Positions 34,328 through 43,364 of a DNA stretch of 64,000 nt are shown piece by piece. How positions within the stretch are numbered: position 1 is the first letter of the stretch; every line of letters starts with the position of its first letter. This DNA comes from JBEKTW01 sp049515655 (GTDB taxonomy: Bacteria > Bacteroidota > Ignavibacteria > UBA10030 > SZUA-254): assembly GCA_049515655.1 (NCBI GenBank), contig JBEKTW010000001.1, positions 124,001 through 188,000 of the forward strand, given 5' to 3'. A model generated the notes under the pieces. That model searched no databases and was not told the DNA's origin. It was given only the letters and a program-made list of their open reading frames with translations. A program made the position numbers and the translations under genes.

Positions 34328-35317
34328 ATGGTGACACCAAATATTCAGATGCCGGAGAAGATTCAACTGGACGAAGCGAGTTATACGGATACGTTCGGCC
34401 GTTTTGTTCTGCAGCCACTGGAAAAAGGATTTGCCGTCACGATCGGCAACGTTTTCCGGCGCGTGCTCCTGTCTTCACTTTCCGGAACTGCAATCAGCGC
34501 GATCCGAATCGAAAGCGTCCTGCACGAGTTTTCGACGATTCCCGGCGTTGTGGAAGATGTGGCGGAGCTCATTCTGAACCTCAAGGGTGTCCGCATGAAA
34601 CTCGTCAACAAGAAGGTGGGCAAGGTTGAGATCTCACTGAAAGGACCAAAAGAATTCACGGCAGCTGATCTCCAGAAGGCAAATCCGGAAATAGAGATTC
34701 TTAATCCTGAGCTTCACCTTGCAACGTTGAACAGCGGCGCTGCGCTGGATATCGAGATCTACATCGGTCGGGGAAAAGGGTATGTCCCGTCGGAAGAAAA
34801 CAAGAAATCTGACTATCCGGTCGGCACCATCGCAATCGACTCCATCTATACACCCATCAAGAACGTTCGGTACTTCGTCGAACAGACGAGGGTCGGCCAG
34901 CAAACGGACTACGAAAAGCTGATCCTGGAAGTTGAAACGGACGGCTCGATAGCACCCGACGACGCGCTGGCGGAATCGGCAAGGATCCTCGACGACCACG
35001 TGCAGTTATTCCTGAAGTTCAACGTGGAAGGCGAATCGACGGAAGACATGAAGGAGAAAGACTCCGAGTTTGCCCGTGTCCGAAAGATCCTGCAAATGAG
35101 CATCGAGGACCTGGAACTTTCGGTACGGTCGCACAATTGTTTGCGCGCGGCGAATATCAAAACGCTCGCGGACCTCGTCCGGAAAGAAGAACCCGAGCTT
35201 CTGAAGTTCCGCAACTTCGGACGGAAATCCCTTTCCGAGCTTACCGAGATTATCGAAGGGTTCGGGTTGAGCTTCGGTATGGACGTGGACAAGTATCTCA
35301 AAGACAGCACAAATTAA
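34328..35317 (+). CDS. rpoA: DNA-directed RNA polymerase subunit alpha
   Basis: A 329-residue alpha subunit. The N-terminal assembly domain contains GNVFRRVLLSSLSGTAISAI, and the C-terminal domain has the helix-hairpin-helix SVRSHNCLRAANIKTLADLV and FRNFGRKSLSELTEIIEGFG that contacts UP elements and activators. The frame opens at TTG 34298, but ATG 34328 is chosen because MVTPNIQMPEKIQLDE matches Chlorobi-type alpha starts. Confidence 0.95.
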   Translation: MVTPNIQMPEKIQLDEASYTDTFGRFVLQPLEKGFAVTIGNVFRRVLLSSLSGTAISAIRIESVLHEFSTIPGVVEDVAELILNLKGVRMKLVNKKVGKVEISLKGPKEFTAADLQKANPEIEILNPELHLATLNSGAALDIEIYIGRGKGYVPSEENKKSDYPVGTIAIDSIYTPIKNVRYFVEQTRVGQQTDYEKLILEVETDGSIAPDDALAESARILDDHVQLFLKFNVEGESTEDMKEKDSEFARVRKILQMSIEDLELSVRSHNCLRAANIKTLADLVRKEEPELLKFRNFGRKSLSELTEIIEGFGLSFGMDVDKYLKDSTN

Positions 35318-35333
35318 TAAAGAAAACGACAGT

Positions 35334-35861
35334 ATGCGACATCGCAAAGCAGGACGAAAACTCAAACGGACGGCAAGCCATCGCAAGGCGACATTGATTG
35401 CTCTTTCGACCGCGCTGCTGCGGCACAAGAAAATTCGCACGACGCTGGCGAAGGCGAAGGAAACCCGGGTCGTCGTCGAACAGATCATCACGCGCGCCAA
35501 GAAGGCCGTGAGCTCGGAAGGCGACAAGAAAAACGTCCATGCCCGTCGCGAAATTGCCAGGTACATCAAGGACCGCGAAGTGATCAAGGAGCTCTTTACG
35601 GAGATTGCTCAAAAAGTTGCCAGCAGGAACGGCGGATACACGCGCGTTGTGAAATTAGGCCAGCGCCAGGGCGACGGCGCCGAAGTCGCCGTTCTGGAAC
35701 TCGTGGATTTCAACACCGGTCAGGAAAAAGCTGCGCCGGCGGAGAAGAAGAAGAAGAAAGAGAAAGGCGCCAGGCAAGCCAAGCAAGCGAAAGAAGCCAA
35801 AGCAGAATCGAAGGCGAAAGTTGAAAAGCCGGCTCCCGCTGTCGAGGAACAGAAAGCCTGA
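35334..35861 (+). CDS. rplQ: 50S ribosomal protein L17 (bL17) with basic tail
   Basis: A 175-residue L17. MRHRKAGRKLKRTASHRKAT, then LIALSTALLRHKKIRTTLAK, is typical, and the core ends near residue 130 (GDGAEVAVLELVDF). The remaining ~45 residues are a Lys/Ala/Glu-rich tail (KKKKKEKGARQAKQAKEAKA) beyond the family length. It is the last gene of the ribosomal block, followed by a terminator. Confidence 0.96.
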   Translation: MRHRKAGRKLKRTASHRKATLIALSTALLRHKKIRTTLAKAKETRVVVEQIITRAKKAVSSEGDKKNVHARREIARYIKDREVIKELFTEIAQKVASRNGGYTRVVKLGQRQGDGAEVAVLELVDFNTGQEKAAPAEKKKKKEKGARQAKQAKEAKAESKAKVEKPAPAVEEQKA

Positions 35862-35882
35862 TAAGTTTACACAGTTATTCCT

Positions 35883-35922
35883 AACTCCCCTCTCGACCAT
35901 GTCGGGCGGGGAGTTGTTATTT
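35883..35922 (+). terminator. Terminator after rplQ
   Basis: AACTCCCC (35883-35890) pairs with GGGGAGTT (35908-35915), with an inner CGAC (35894-35897)/GTCG (35901-35904) helix, followed by GTTATTT. The hairpin is strong and the T-tract modest. It is 22 nt after the rplQ stop and marks the end of the ribosomal block. Confidence 0.65.
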
Positions 35923-36046
35923 CAGCCCGGAAGCTGCAAACTCGAGCCTCCTTTCCGAGACTCAATTCCGGCCTGCACGCATGTCTGCAGGACGCTATTT
36001 CCTCCATTACGGCGATTCCATGATCGAGTAAATCCCGGTTCAGAGG

Positions 36047-36089
36047 ACGAGGCGCCTCGTTTGTTTATCCCTCCCAAATTCCGTATTTT
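36047..36089 (+). promoter_or_regulatory. Palindrome and candidate leuS promoter
   Basis: A perfect 14-bp palindrome ACGAGGCGCCTCGT (36047-36060) is followed at once by TTGTTT (36061-36066), a 17-base spacer and TATTTT (36084-36089). The palindrome plus T-rich flank could be a second terminator; the boxes could be the leuS promoter with a ~42-nt leader. The palindrome directly abutting the -35 box could also be an operator. Confidence 0.4.
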
Positions 36090-36136
36090 TCCTGTGTTCT
36101 CATGCAATTTTCAGTACAGGAATCTATCGACAGACA

Positions 36137-38659
36137 TTGAATTATCCATTTTCCCATATCGAGCGTAAGTGGCAGCAGTACTGGGACGATCACGAAACGT
36201 TCAGAGTTATTGAAAATCCGTCAAAGCAAAAACTCTTCGTCCTCGATATGTACCCCTATCCGTCCGGTGCAGGATTGCACGTCGGCCACCCCGAGGGGTA
36301 CACGGCAACTGACATTTACTGTCGATTTAAACGGATGTGCGGTTACAACGTGCTCCATCCGATGGGCTGGGATGCCTTCGGCTTGCCTGCGGAACGCTAT
36401 GCGATGCAAACGGGGATTCATCCCCGCACAACCACCCAGCAGAATGTCGCAACGTTCAAACGTCAAATCAAGATGCTCGGTTTGTCGTATGACTGGACCA
36501 GAGAAATCAACACCACCGACCCGGCATACTACAGATGGACGCAATGGATTTTCCTCAGGATCTACAATTCCTGGTACGATGTAGAAAAGGGGAAAGCGCG
36601 CCCCATATCAGAGTTGCAGGTTCCGGCAGGATTGAGCGAAAAAGAAACGTATCAATACATCTCCGACAGGCGACTCGCGTATCTGTCAGAGATGCCGGTC
36701 AATTGGTGCCCGGAGCTTGGAACCGTTCTCGCCAATGAGGAGGTCGGCGAATGGGTCGACAAGGGCTACACCGTCGAACGCCGCATGATGCGCCAATGGA
36801 TGCTCCGTATCACGGCGTATGCGGAACGCCTCGCGAAAGACCTCGACGAGCTGCAGTGGTCGTCCGGCATCATCGAAATGCAGAGAAACTGGATCGGTCG
36901 TTCGGAGGGCGCTGAGGCTGATTTTCCAATCAAAGAGTCGACAAAAATTCTCCGCATCTACACGACCAGACCGGATACAATGTTCGGAGCGACGTACATG
37001 GTCATTGCCCCGGAGCACCCGCTGGTCAACGAAGTAACCAGGCCTGATTATCGAGCGGTCGTTGAGCGATACCGTGACGAGACCAAACAAAAATCTGAAT
37101 TAGAGCGCACCGCACTTGAAAAGGAAAAATCCGGTGTGTTTACCGGTGGATATGCGATCAATCCCGCGACAAAGAAGGAAATCCCCATCTGGATAGCTGA
37201 TTACGTAATGTTGACGTATGGCACTGGAGCGATCATGGCCGTTCCAGGCCACGATCAACGTGACTATGATTTTGCTAAGAGATACGATTTGCCCATTGTC
37301 GAAGTTGTCGCCGGGGGCGATCTGGGAAAGGCGGCGTATACAGAAGAAGGCGTGGCGGTGAATTCGGCGAATGATGAAGTTTCCCTCAACGGGCTCCCGA
37401 CTGCCGGAGCAAAGGAAAGAATGACCGTTTGGCTGGAGCATAAAGGAATCGGGAAGCGCGCAGTCAAGTACAAGCTCCGGGATTGGTTATTCTCCCGCCA
37501 ACGGTATTGGGGTGAGCCATTCCCACTGGTCTATCTTGATGACGGGACGGTTAAAGCTTTACCTGAGAGCGACTTGCCTATCTTATTGCCTGACATTGAA
37601 TCATACAAGCCCACCGGAACGGGTGAATCAGCTTTGGCGACGGCAGCAGACTGGCTCAATACCGTCGACCCGGAGACAGGAAAGCACGCACGCCGAGAAA
37701 CGCATACGATGCCCCAATGGGCGGGGTCATGCTGGTACTATCTTCGGTATCTCGACCCGCTGAACGGAAAAGAGTTCGTTTCACCGGAAAAAGAGCGCTA
37801 CTGGATGCCCATCGACCTGTATGTCGGTGGTGCGGAGCACGCCGTGCTCCACCTTCTTTATGCTCGATTCTGGCACAAGATCTTGTATGACCTTGCCTAC
37901 GTGTCGACCAAAGAGCCTTTCACGAGATTGGTAAATCAGGGCACGATTCTCGGTGAAGACGGTCAGAAAATGTCCAAGTCCCGCGGCAATGTTGTCAATC
38001 CGGACGATGTAGTGAAGGAATACGGAGCTGACGCGATGCGGTTGTTCGAAATGTTCATGGGACCGCTTGAGGACACAAAACCATGGTCGACAAGAGGAGT
38101 CGAGGGTGTCTACCGGTTTCTCAATCGTGTCTGGAGAATGATGATTGATGAAAACGGAAAACTGCACGCGTCCATCAAGGGAACTCTGCCCGATGCCATG
38201 CAGGAACGTCTTCTTCATCAAACCATAAAGAAAGTCACGCACGATATCGACACGCTGAATTTCAATACAGGTATCTCCCAGATGATGATTTTTGTCAACG
38301 AATTCTTGAACGCGGACCCGAAGCCGAGGAAGGTAATGGAGACATTCGTTCTTCTGCTCTCACCGTTCGCGCCGCATCTTGCGGAAGAATTGTGGGAGAA
38401 ACTCGGCCACACGAAGACGCTCGCGTACGAGCCCTGGCCGCACTATGACGAAGCCAAAGCAAAGGTCGATGCCGCCGAATTGGTCGTCCAGGTCAACGGT
38501 AAAGTTCGCACCAAGTTCCAGATTCCGCTGGGTTTGGATGATGAAGCGGTGAAGGAAAAGGTGCTGGCGGATGAGAATGTGAAACGTCACATCGACGGCA
38601 AGCAGATATTGAAAATTGTGGTTGTGAAGAACAAACTAGTGAGCCTGGTGGTAAAGTAA
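36137..38659 (+). CDS. leuS: Leucyl-tRNA synthetase
   Basis: An 840-residue class I synthetase that charges tRNA-Leu. The HIGH motif is HVGH (residues 48-51, in YPSGAGLHVGHPEGY) and KMSKS is at 611-615. The CP1 editing region includes TTRPDTMFGATYMVIAPEHP and GTGAIMAVPGHDQRDYDFAK, with the conserved Asp used in editing. The zinc-less WPHY C-terminal region is normal. TTG 36137 gives MNYPFSHIERKWQQYWDDHE, aligned with usual LeuRS starts. The next glycosyltransferase gene starts 5 nt later. Confidence 0.97.
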   Translation: MNYPFSHIERKWQQYWDDHETFRVIENPSKQKLFVLDMYPYPSGAGLHVGHPEGYTATDIYCRFKRMCGYNVLHPMGWDAFGLPAERYAMQTGIHPRTTTQQNVATFKRQIKMLGLSYDWTREINTTDPAYYRWTQWIFLRIYNSWYDVEKGKARPISELQVPAGLSEKETYQYISDRRLAYLSEMPVNWCPELGTVLANEEVGEWVDKGYTVERRMMRQWMLRITAYAERLAKDLDELQWSSGIIEMQRNWIGRSEGAEADFPIKESTKILRIYTTRPDTMFGATYMVIAPEHPLVNEVTRPDYRAVVERYRDETKQKSELERTALEKEKSGVFTGGYAINPATKKEIPIWIADYVMLTYGTGAIMAVPGHDQRDYDFAKRYDLPIVEVVAGGDLGKAAYTEEGVAVNSANDEVSLNGLPTAGAKERMTVWLEHKGIGKRAVKYKLRDWLFSRQRYWGEPFPLVYLDDGTVKALPESDLPILLPDIESYKPTGTGESALATAADWLNTVDPETGKHARRETHTMPQWAGSCWYYLRYLDPLNGKEFVSPEKERYWMPIDLYVGGAEHAVLHLLYARFWHKILYDLAYVSTKEPFTRLVNQGTILGEDGQKMSKSRGNVVNPDDVVKEYGADAMRLFEMFMGPLEDTKPWSTRGVEGVYRFLNRVWRMMIDENGKLHASIKGTLPDAMQERLLHQTIKKVTHDIDTLNFNTGISQMMIFVNEFLNADPKPRKVMETFVLLLSPFAPHLAEELWEKLGHTKTLAYEPWPHYDEAKAKVDAAELVVQVNGKVRTKFQIPLGLDDEAVKEKVLADENVKRHIDGKQILKIVVVKNKLVSLVVK

Positions 38660-38664
38660 CCCGG

Positions 38665-39480
38665 ATGTTGAAGCTCTCGATCATCGTCGTTGCCTTCAAC
38701 GAAGAAAAAAACATCGAACGCTGTCTTCGTTCAGTCCAATGGGCTGATGAAATTGTGGTGGTCGATTCATTCAGCACCGACAGGACAATCGAACTCGCGA
38801 AGAAGTACACGAACACGGTTTTTCAGTTTAAGTATCCTGGATACAGTAAGCAGGTGGAGCGGGGAATGGAACGGGCGACGGGCGATTGGTTTTTCATCCT
38901 CGACGCGGATGAGGAGGTTTCAGAAGAGTTCGCGTCGTCGATCAAAATGACGGTCGCGGACCCGGCTGCAAAGGACGGATATTATGCGAATCGAAAGATC
39001 AACGTGTTCGGGAAATGGATTGAGCACGGCGGCTGGTTTCCCGATTGGCAGTTTCGGCTGGTGCGGAGAGACAAATGCGTTGCCGAGCATCAGGAAGTCC
39101 ATGGGGCTTTCACAACCCGCGGCAGCAAAGGATATCTCGAAGGCTTGCTGTACCATTACACCTACACGACCATCGAATCGTATCTGGAGAAGCTCAACGA
39201 TTACACTTCGCTTCACGTGTCCAATAAACTGAAAGAGAACCCGGCTCTTGAGGTTCGCTGGTATAAGATTGTTCTAAGCCCGGCGTCGGAATTCTTCAGG
39301 GTGTTTGTCGTGAAAAAGGGATACAAAGATGGAATGGAAGGCTTCATTCTTTCCGCGTGCTCAGCACTGTATACGCTGGCCCTGTACGCGAAGACCTGGG
39401 AATATCGCATGAGGGAAAAAGAAGGGAAGGGGCACTTGCCGCCCATCACGAACGCAGCGCTGCAGCAACCTCAACCATGA
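38665..39480 (+). CDS. Family 2 glycosyltransferase, WaaE/LgtF-like
   Basis: A 271-residue cytoplasmic-face enzyme. LSIIVVAFNEEKNIERCLRS begins a GT-A fold, with the nucleotide-binding Asp in VVVDSFSTDRT and the DxD-type motif FILDADEEVS near residue 90. The pattern SKQVERGMERATGDW and the C-terminal membrane-associating helices resemble LPS core beta-glucosyltransferases of the WaaE/LgtF type. The acceptor is probably a core oligosaccharide on lipid A, inferred from its neighbours. It is a paralogue of the gene at 44570. Confidence 0.85.
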   Translation: MLKLSIIVVAFNEEKNIERCLRSVQWADEIVVVDSFSTDRTIELAKKYTNTVFQFKYPGYSKQVERGMERATGDWFFILDADEEVSEEFASSIKMTVADPAAKDGYYANRKINVFGKWIEHGGWFPDWQFRLVRRDKCVAEHQEVHGAFTTRGSKGYLEGLLYHYTYTTIESYLEKLNDYTSLHVSNKLKENPALEVRWYKIVLSPASEFFRVFVVKKGYKDGMEGFILSACSALYTLALYAKTWEYRMREKEGKGHLPPITNAALQQPQP

Positions 39481-39499
39481 CTGTCCGCAGGAGCGCGCC

Positions 39500-40339
39500 G
39501 TGAAACAATCCCTCTCTCTGGTGGTCGCCGTGTACAACGCGGTTGGGTATCTCGAACTCATTCTTGCGGGACTTCAGCGGCAGACATTCCGGGACTTTGA
39601 ATTGATTGTCGCCGACGATGGGTCGGGTACGGCGATGAAAGAGCTGGTCGACCGCATGAAAAAGCAGGTCTCTTTTCCGATACAGCATCTCTGGCAAGAG
39701 GACGTTGGGTTTCGCAAGAATATGATGCTCAACAAGGCCATCGGGGCGTCGCAGGCGGAATATTTGGTTTTTATCGACGGTGATTGCGTCCCGCATCGTA
39801 AGTTTCTCGATGACCACTGGAGCAATCACAGGGAAAACATTGTACTGTGCGGCCGCCGTGTGAATCTGAGCGAACACATGACGGATCGGTTGACGCTGGA
39901 AACCATCGCGTCCGGGGCGTATGAAAAATTGTCCGTTCCGCTGTTGATCGACGGTCTGCTCGGCCGGAGCAGCAATCTGGAAGATGCGATCCGCATTGAG
40001 AATCCAGCTATCCGTCGCATGCTGCATCAGAATACGGTTCGTATTCTGGGATGCAATTTTTCCGTTGAGAAAAGACTTCTCGAAGAGATCAATGGTTTTA
40101 ATGAAGACTACGAGGCGCCCGGAAGAGGGGAAGATTCGGATATCGCATTCCGGCTGGGATTGATCGGCGCGCAGTTCATAACATTGCGCTATCTTGCAGT
40201 TCTCTATCATCTGTATCATCCCGTCACGAAGGTCGGCGAGGAGAACAAGCGGATTCATGAACAGGTCATGGAGAGTCGAAATCCGATATGTGCGAATGGA
40301 CTCCGTAAACTTCAGTCCGCGTCGCCGGCACCGAATTAG
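39500..40339 (+). CDS. Family 2 glycosyltransferase
   Basis: A 279-residue GT-A enzyme. LSLVVAVYNAVGYLELILAG and LIVADDGSGTAMKELVDRM form the nucleotide-sugar site, and FIDGDCVPHRKFLDDHW contains the DxD motif. The C-terminal part (LGCNFSVEKRLLEEINGFNE, then GRGEDSDIAFRLGLIG) resembles the galactosyltransferase C-terminal domain with its ED catalytic pair. GTG start at 39500 with AGGAG just upstream. A sugar-transfer step in LPS or capsule assembly is inferred; the substrate is unknown. Confidence 0.85.
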   Translation: MKQSLSLVVAVYNAVGYLELILAGLQRQTFRDFELIVADDGSGTAMKELVDRMKKQVSFPIQHLWQEDVGFRKNMMLNKAIGASQAEYLVFIDGDCVPHRKFLDDHWSNHRENIVLCGRRVNLSEHMTDRLTLETIASGAYEKLSVPLLIDGLLGRSSNLEDAIRIENPAIRRMLHQNTVRILGCNFSVEKRLLEEINGFNEDYEAPGRGEDSDIAFRLGLIGAQFITLRYLAVLYHLYHPVTKVGEENKRIHEQVMESRNPICANGLRKLQSASPAPN

Positions 40340-40343
40340 ATAG

Positions 40344-42194
40344 GTGAGAAGAAAAGTGAAGAATTTCAAAATATATCTCCGCATCGTTCGGTGCGCGAAG
40401 CCCTACTGGCGGCATGTTGCCTCCTCTATTGTTTTCACGATTTTCTATTCGGTGTTCAGCGGACTCTCGATCGGGTTGTTTATCCCGCTGCTCGACCTCT
40501 TATTCCATCCCGAGAAAATGAAGGGAGCCGAGATCGCGGATACGCTCAAGCTTCCTTTCTCCGAAGCCCTGCAGGGGATCAAGAAAGGGTTATTCGATTA
40601 TGTCTTCGGCGTCTCGCAGATCGACGCGCTCGTGAAGATCTGTGTGATCATCGTAGTCGCGTTTCTCCTCAAGAATCTCTTCGGTTATCTGCAGTCGTTC
40701 ATGATGAACTATGCCGAAGAAGGCGTGGTGAAAGACCTCCGCAACGCGCTCTACAGGCACCTGCACGACCTGCCGCTGGCGTATTTCACCAACGAGCGCA
40801 CCGGCGAGTTGATATCGCGGATCACCAACGATGTTTCCATTATCAACGGGGGCGTCAGCGCTTTCTTTGTCACGCTTGTCCGGGAGCCGCTTCTGATTAT
40901 CGTCTTTCTCGGGCTCGCGATCGCCCTCAGCTGGAAGCTGACGCTGATTTCAATTCTCGTTTTTCCATTTTCTCTCTCTATCATCGGATGGATTGCCGTT
41001 CGTTTGCACAAGGAACGCACGGTCTCGCAGGAGCGCCTGGCCGACATTACTTCGGTGTTGCAGGAAACGATTTCCGGAGTGAAAGTCGTGAAAGCGTTCG
41101 CGATGGAGGAGTTCGAAAACAAGAAGTTTGTTCGCCAAACCGGCAGGTACTTCGCCTCACTCATCAAAATCACGAGAATTCGTGACCTTGCCACGCCTGC
41201 GACCGAGCTTCTGAGCATCGCGGCGGGGGCTGTCATCATCTGGTTCGGCGGAAGAGAGATACTGATTGAGCACACCTTGAGCGCGAGTCAGTTTCTGTAT
41301 TTCCTGTTCATCATTTTTCAAATCATGCCGCCGATCAAGGAGCTCACGAATGTCAATAATCGTGTTCAGGAAGCCAGTGCCGCCGGAAAACGGATATTTG
41401 AAATCCTTGACACAAAGCCGTCGATCTCCAGCAAAACCAATGCGCAGAAGGTGGCGCAATTCTCTTCGTCCATTGAGTTCAGAAATGTGTGTTTTTCCTA
41501 TAATGGACAGGATCAGGTGTTGAACGACATCAACCTGAAGTTCAATAAAGGGGAGGTTGTTGCAATCGTTGGGCCGAGCGGCAGCGGCAAGACGACGCTC
41601 GTTGACCTTATCCCGCGTTTCTACGATCCCATATCGGGCGCGATTGTGATCGACGGCATCGACCTGCGTGAACTGGAAGTGAAGTCGCTCCGTGAAAAAA
41701 TTGGAATCGTGACGCAGGATACGATACTATTCAATGATTTCGTGCGAAATAACATCGCGTATGGCCTCGACAACTGTCCGCTGGAAAGCATCGTCGCGGC
41801 GGCGAAGGCGGCGAACGCTCATGATTTCATCATGGCAATGCCCCAGCAGTACGACAGCACGATTGGAGAGCGCGGTGTGAAGCTCTCAGGTGGCGAACGA
41901 CAGCGAATCTCGCTCGCTCGCGCCATTCTCAAAAATCCTCCGATCCTTATTCTTGACGAAGCTACATCCGCGCTGGATACCGAATCGGAGATTCTGGTTC
42001 AGCAGGCAATCGACCGCCTGATGTCGGGACGGACATCGATCGTGATTGCGCATCGTCTCTCCACCGTGCAGCATGCAGACCGCATCATCGTTCTCGACCG
42101 CGGGAGCGTTGTGGAAGTCGGCACGCACGTGACGTTGATAAACAACACAAACGGGCTCTACCGTAAGCTCTATGAGCTTCAGTTCCGAATCTGA
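40344..42194 (+). CDS. MsbA-like ABC transporter (membrane and ATPase domains fused)
   Basis: A 616-residue half-transporter that should dimerise. The N-terminal type IV exporter domain (about 20-330) has six hydrophobic segments and the motif ELISRITNDVSIINGGVSAF seen in MsbA-like proteins. The ATPase has Walker A GPSGSGKTT (410-418), signature LSGGERQR (514-521) and Walker B ILILDEAT (around 534-541). Its place among glycosyltransferases points to flipping lipid A-core, but a drug or lipid exporter is possible. GTG start at 40344, 4 nt after the previous gene. Confidence 0.88.
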   Translation: MRRKVKNFKIYLRIVRCAKPYWRHVASSIVFTIFYSVFSGLSIGLFIPLLDLLFHPEKMKGAEIADTLKLPFSEALQGIKKGLFDYVFGVSQIDALVKICVIIVVAFLLKNLFGYLQSFMMNYAEEGVVKDLRNALYRHLHDLPLAYFTNERTGELISRITNDVSIINGGVSAFFVTLVREPLLIIVFLGLAIALSWKLTLISILVFPFSLSIIGWIAVRLHKERTVSQERLADITSVLQETISGVKVVKAFAMEEFENKKFVRQTGRYFASLIKITRIRDLATPATELLSIAAGAVIIWFGGREILIEHTLSASQFLYFLFIIFQIMPPIKELTNVNNRVQEASAAGKRIFEILDTKPSISSKTNAQKVAQFSSSIEFRNVCFSYNGQDQVLNDINLKFNKGEVVAIVGPSGSGKTTLVDLIPRFYDPISGAIVIDGIDLRELEVKSLREKIGIVTQDTILFNDFVRNNIAYGLDNCPLESIVAAAKAANAHDFIMAMPQQYDSTIGERGVKLSGGERQRISLARAILKNPPILILDEATSALDTESEILVQQAIDRLMSGRTSIVIAHRLSTVQHADRIIVLDRGSVVEVGTHVTLINNTNGLYRKLYELQFRI

Positions 42195-42215
42195 AGGCGC
42201 TTGAGGCACCCATCC

Positions 42216-43364
42216 ATGCTTCGTAGATGGAGATCGCGCCGGGAGCGGGAATTTTCTGAATTTGTCGCGCAACGGTCCAGAGTTCGGAAAATCCTCGTGC
42301 TACGCAACGGTCTCATCGGTGACGTCGTGTTCATTACGCCGGTATTGCAGCGGTTGCGGCAGACATTCCCCGATGCCGTCCTTGATGTTATGGTGAGTGA
42401 ACGGGCCGTCGAAGTTGTCCAGAGTTTTCCTTCTGTCCGCACGATTCGCCTGTTGCCTGAGAACGCTTCCCTCATGGATCAGATCAGGATATTCCGGGAT
42501 CTGCGAATCGAACGATATGACCTTCTCGTGATCCAGGAAACGAACTCGCATTACAGTGCGATGTCGTTCCTGGCAGGAGCCCAATTCTGTGTCGGGTTTG
42601 AAAACTCGCTCGATGTTTTGCTCGACAAGGCGGTACCGTGGCGCGAGAATGTGCATGCCGTTTCGGCAGAAATGGACACCGTGCTCGGATGGACCGCCGA
42701 TAATCCCCGGGATCCCGTCGCGCTTCATCTGTCGACCACTTCCGAGGAAAAGAAGCAGGCGGAGCTGGTGTTACGGCAGTACAGCATCAATCCGCAAAAG
42801 TGCATCGTTTGCTTCCATCCCGGTTGCAGCGACGCGCGTTCCGTCCGGGAGTGGATTGTGCCCCGCTACAGTGAAGTAGCAGACCGATGTGTAGAAATGC
42901 ACAATGCTCAAATCGTCTTCACCGGGCTTGCCAGGGACGGTGAGATGATTGAAGCGATCCGGAAGTGCATGAAATCGCCGTCGGCGAACCTTGCAGGAAA
43001 GACCCCGCTTCGTTTGTTCATGGCGATTCTCGAGTGTGCCGGGGTTGTCATTGGGTCGGACACCGGCGCCCTGCACATTGCCACGGCTCTCGGGACGCCT
43101 GTCGTGATGCTGATGGGGTTTACCGGACCGGATGACACAGGTCCGTTCGATGCGAGTCATCGGTCGCGCGTCGTTAGAGTGGAACTGCCGTGCAGTCCCT
43201 GCATTCATCAAAATCCAAAACCACTGCAATGGGAAACATGCAAGAATATCAGACCGGTGTTGTGCATGGACAGAATTACAAGCGAGGCAGTCTTCACCGC
43301 AGTAAAAGAAGTTGTTGAGACGCCGATTCCCGCTGAGAGGAGAAAGAATGGCAATCGACACTGA
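42216..43364 (+). CDS. Family 9 glycosyltransferase (heptosyltransferase-like)
   Basis: About 382 residues with a GT-B fold. The N-terminus ILVLRNGLIGDVVFITPVLQ and the C-terminal site GSDTGALHIATALGTPVVML are hallmarks of ADP-heptose:LPS heptosyltransferases. A cysteine pair near the C-terminus (CSPCIHQNPKPLQWETC) is common in this family. ATG 42216 has GAGG 9 nt upstream; TTG 42201 would add five residues. It overlaps nothing and follows the ABC gene directly. Confidence 0.87.
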   Translation: MLRRWRSRREREFSEFVAQRSRVRKILVLRNGLIGDVVFITPVLQRLRQTFPDAVLDVMVSERAVEVVQSFPSVRTIRLLPENASLMDQIRIFRDLRIERYDLLVIQETNSHYSAMSFLAGAQFCVGFENSLDVLLDKAVPWRENVHAVSAEMDTVLGWTADNPRDPVALHLSTTSEEKKQAELVLRQYSINPQKCIVCFHPGCSDARSVREWIVPRYSEVADRCVEMHNAQIVFTGLARDGEMIEAIRKCMKSPSANLAGKTPLRLFMAILECAGVVIGSDTGALHIATALGTPVVMLMGFTGPDDTGPFDASHRSRVVRVELPCSPCIHQNPKPLQWETCKNIRPVLCMDRITSEAVFTAVKEVVETPIPAERRKNGNRH

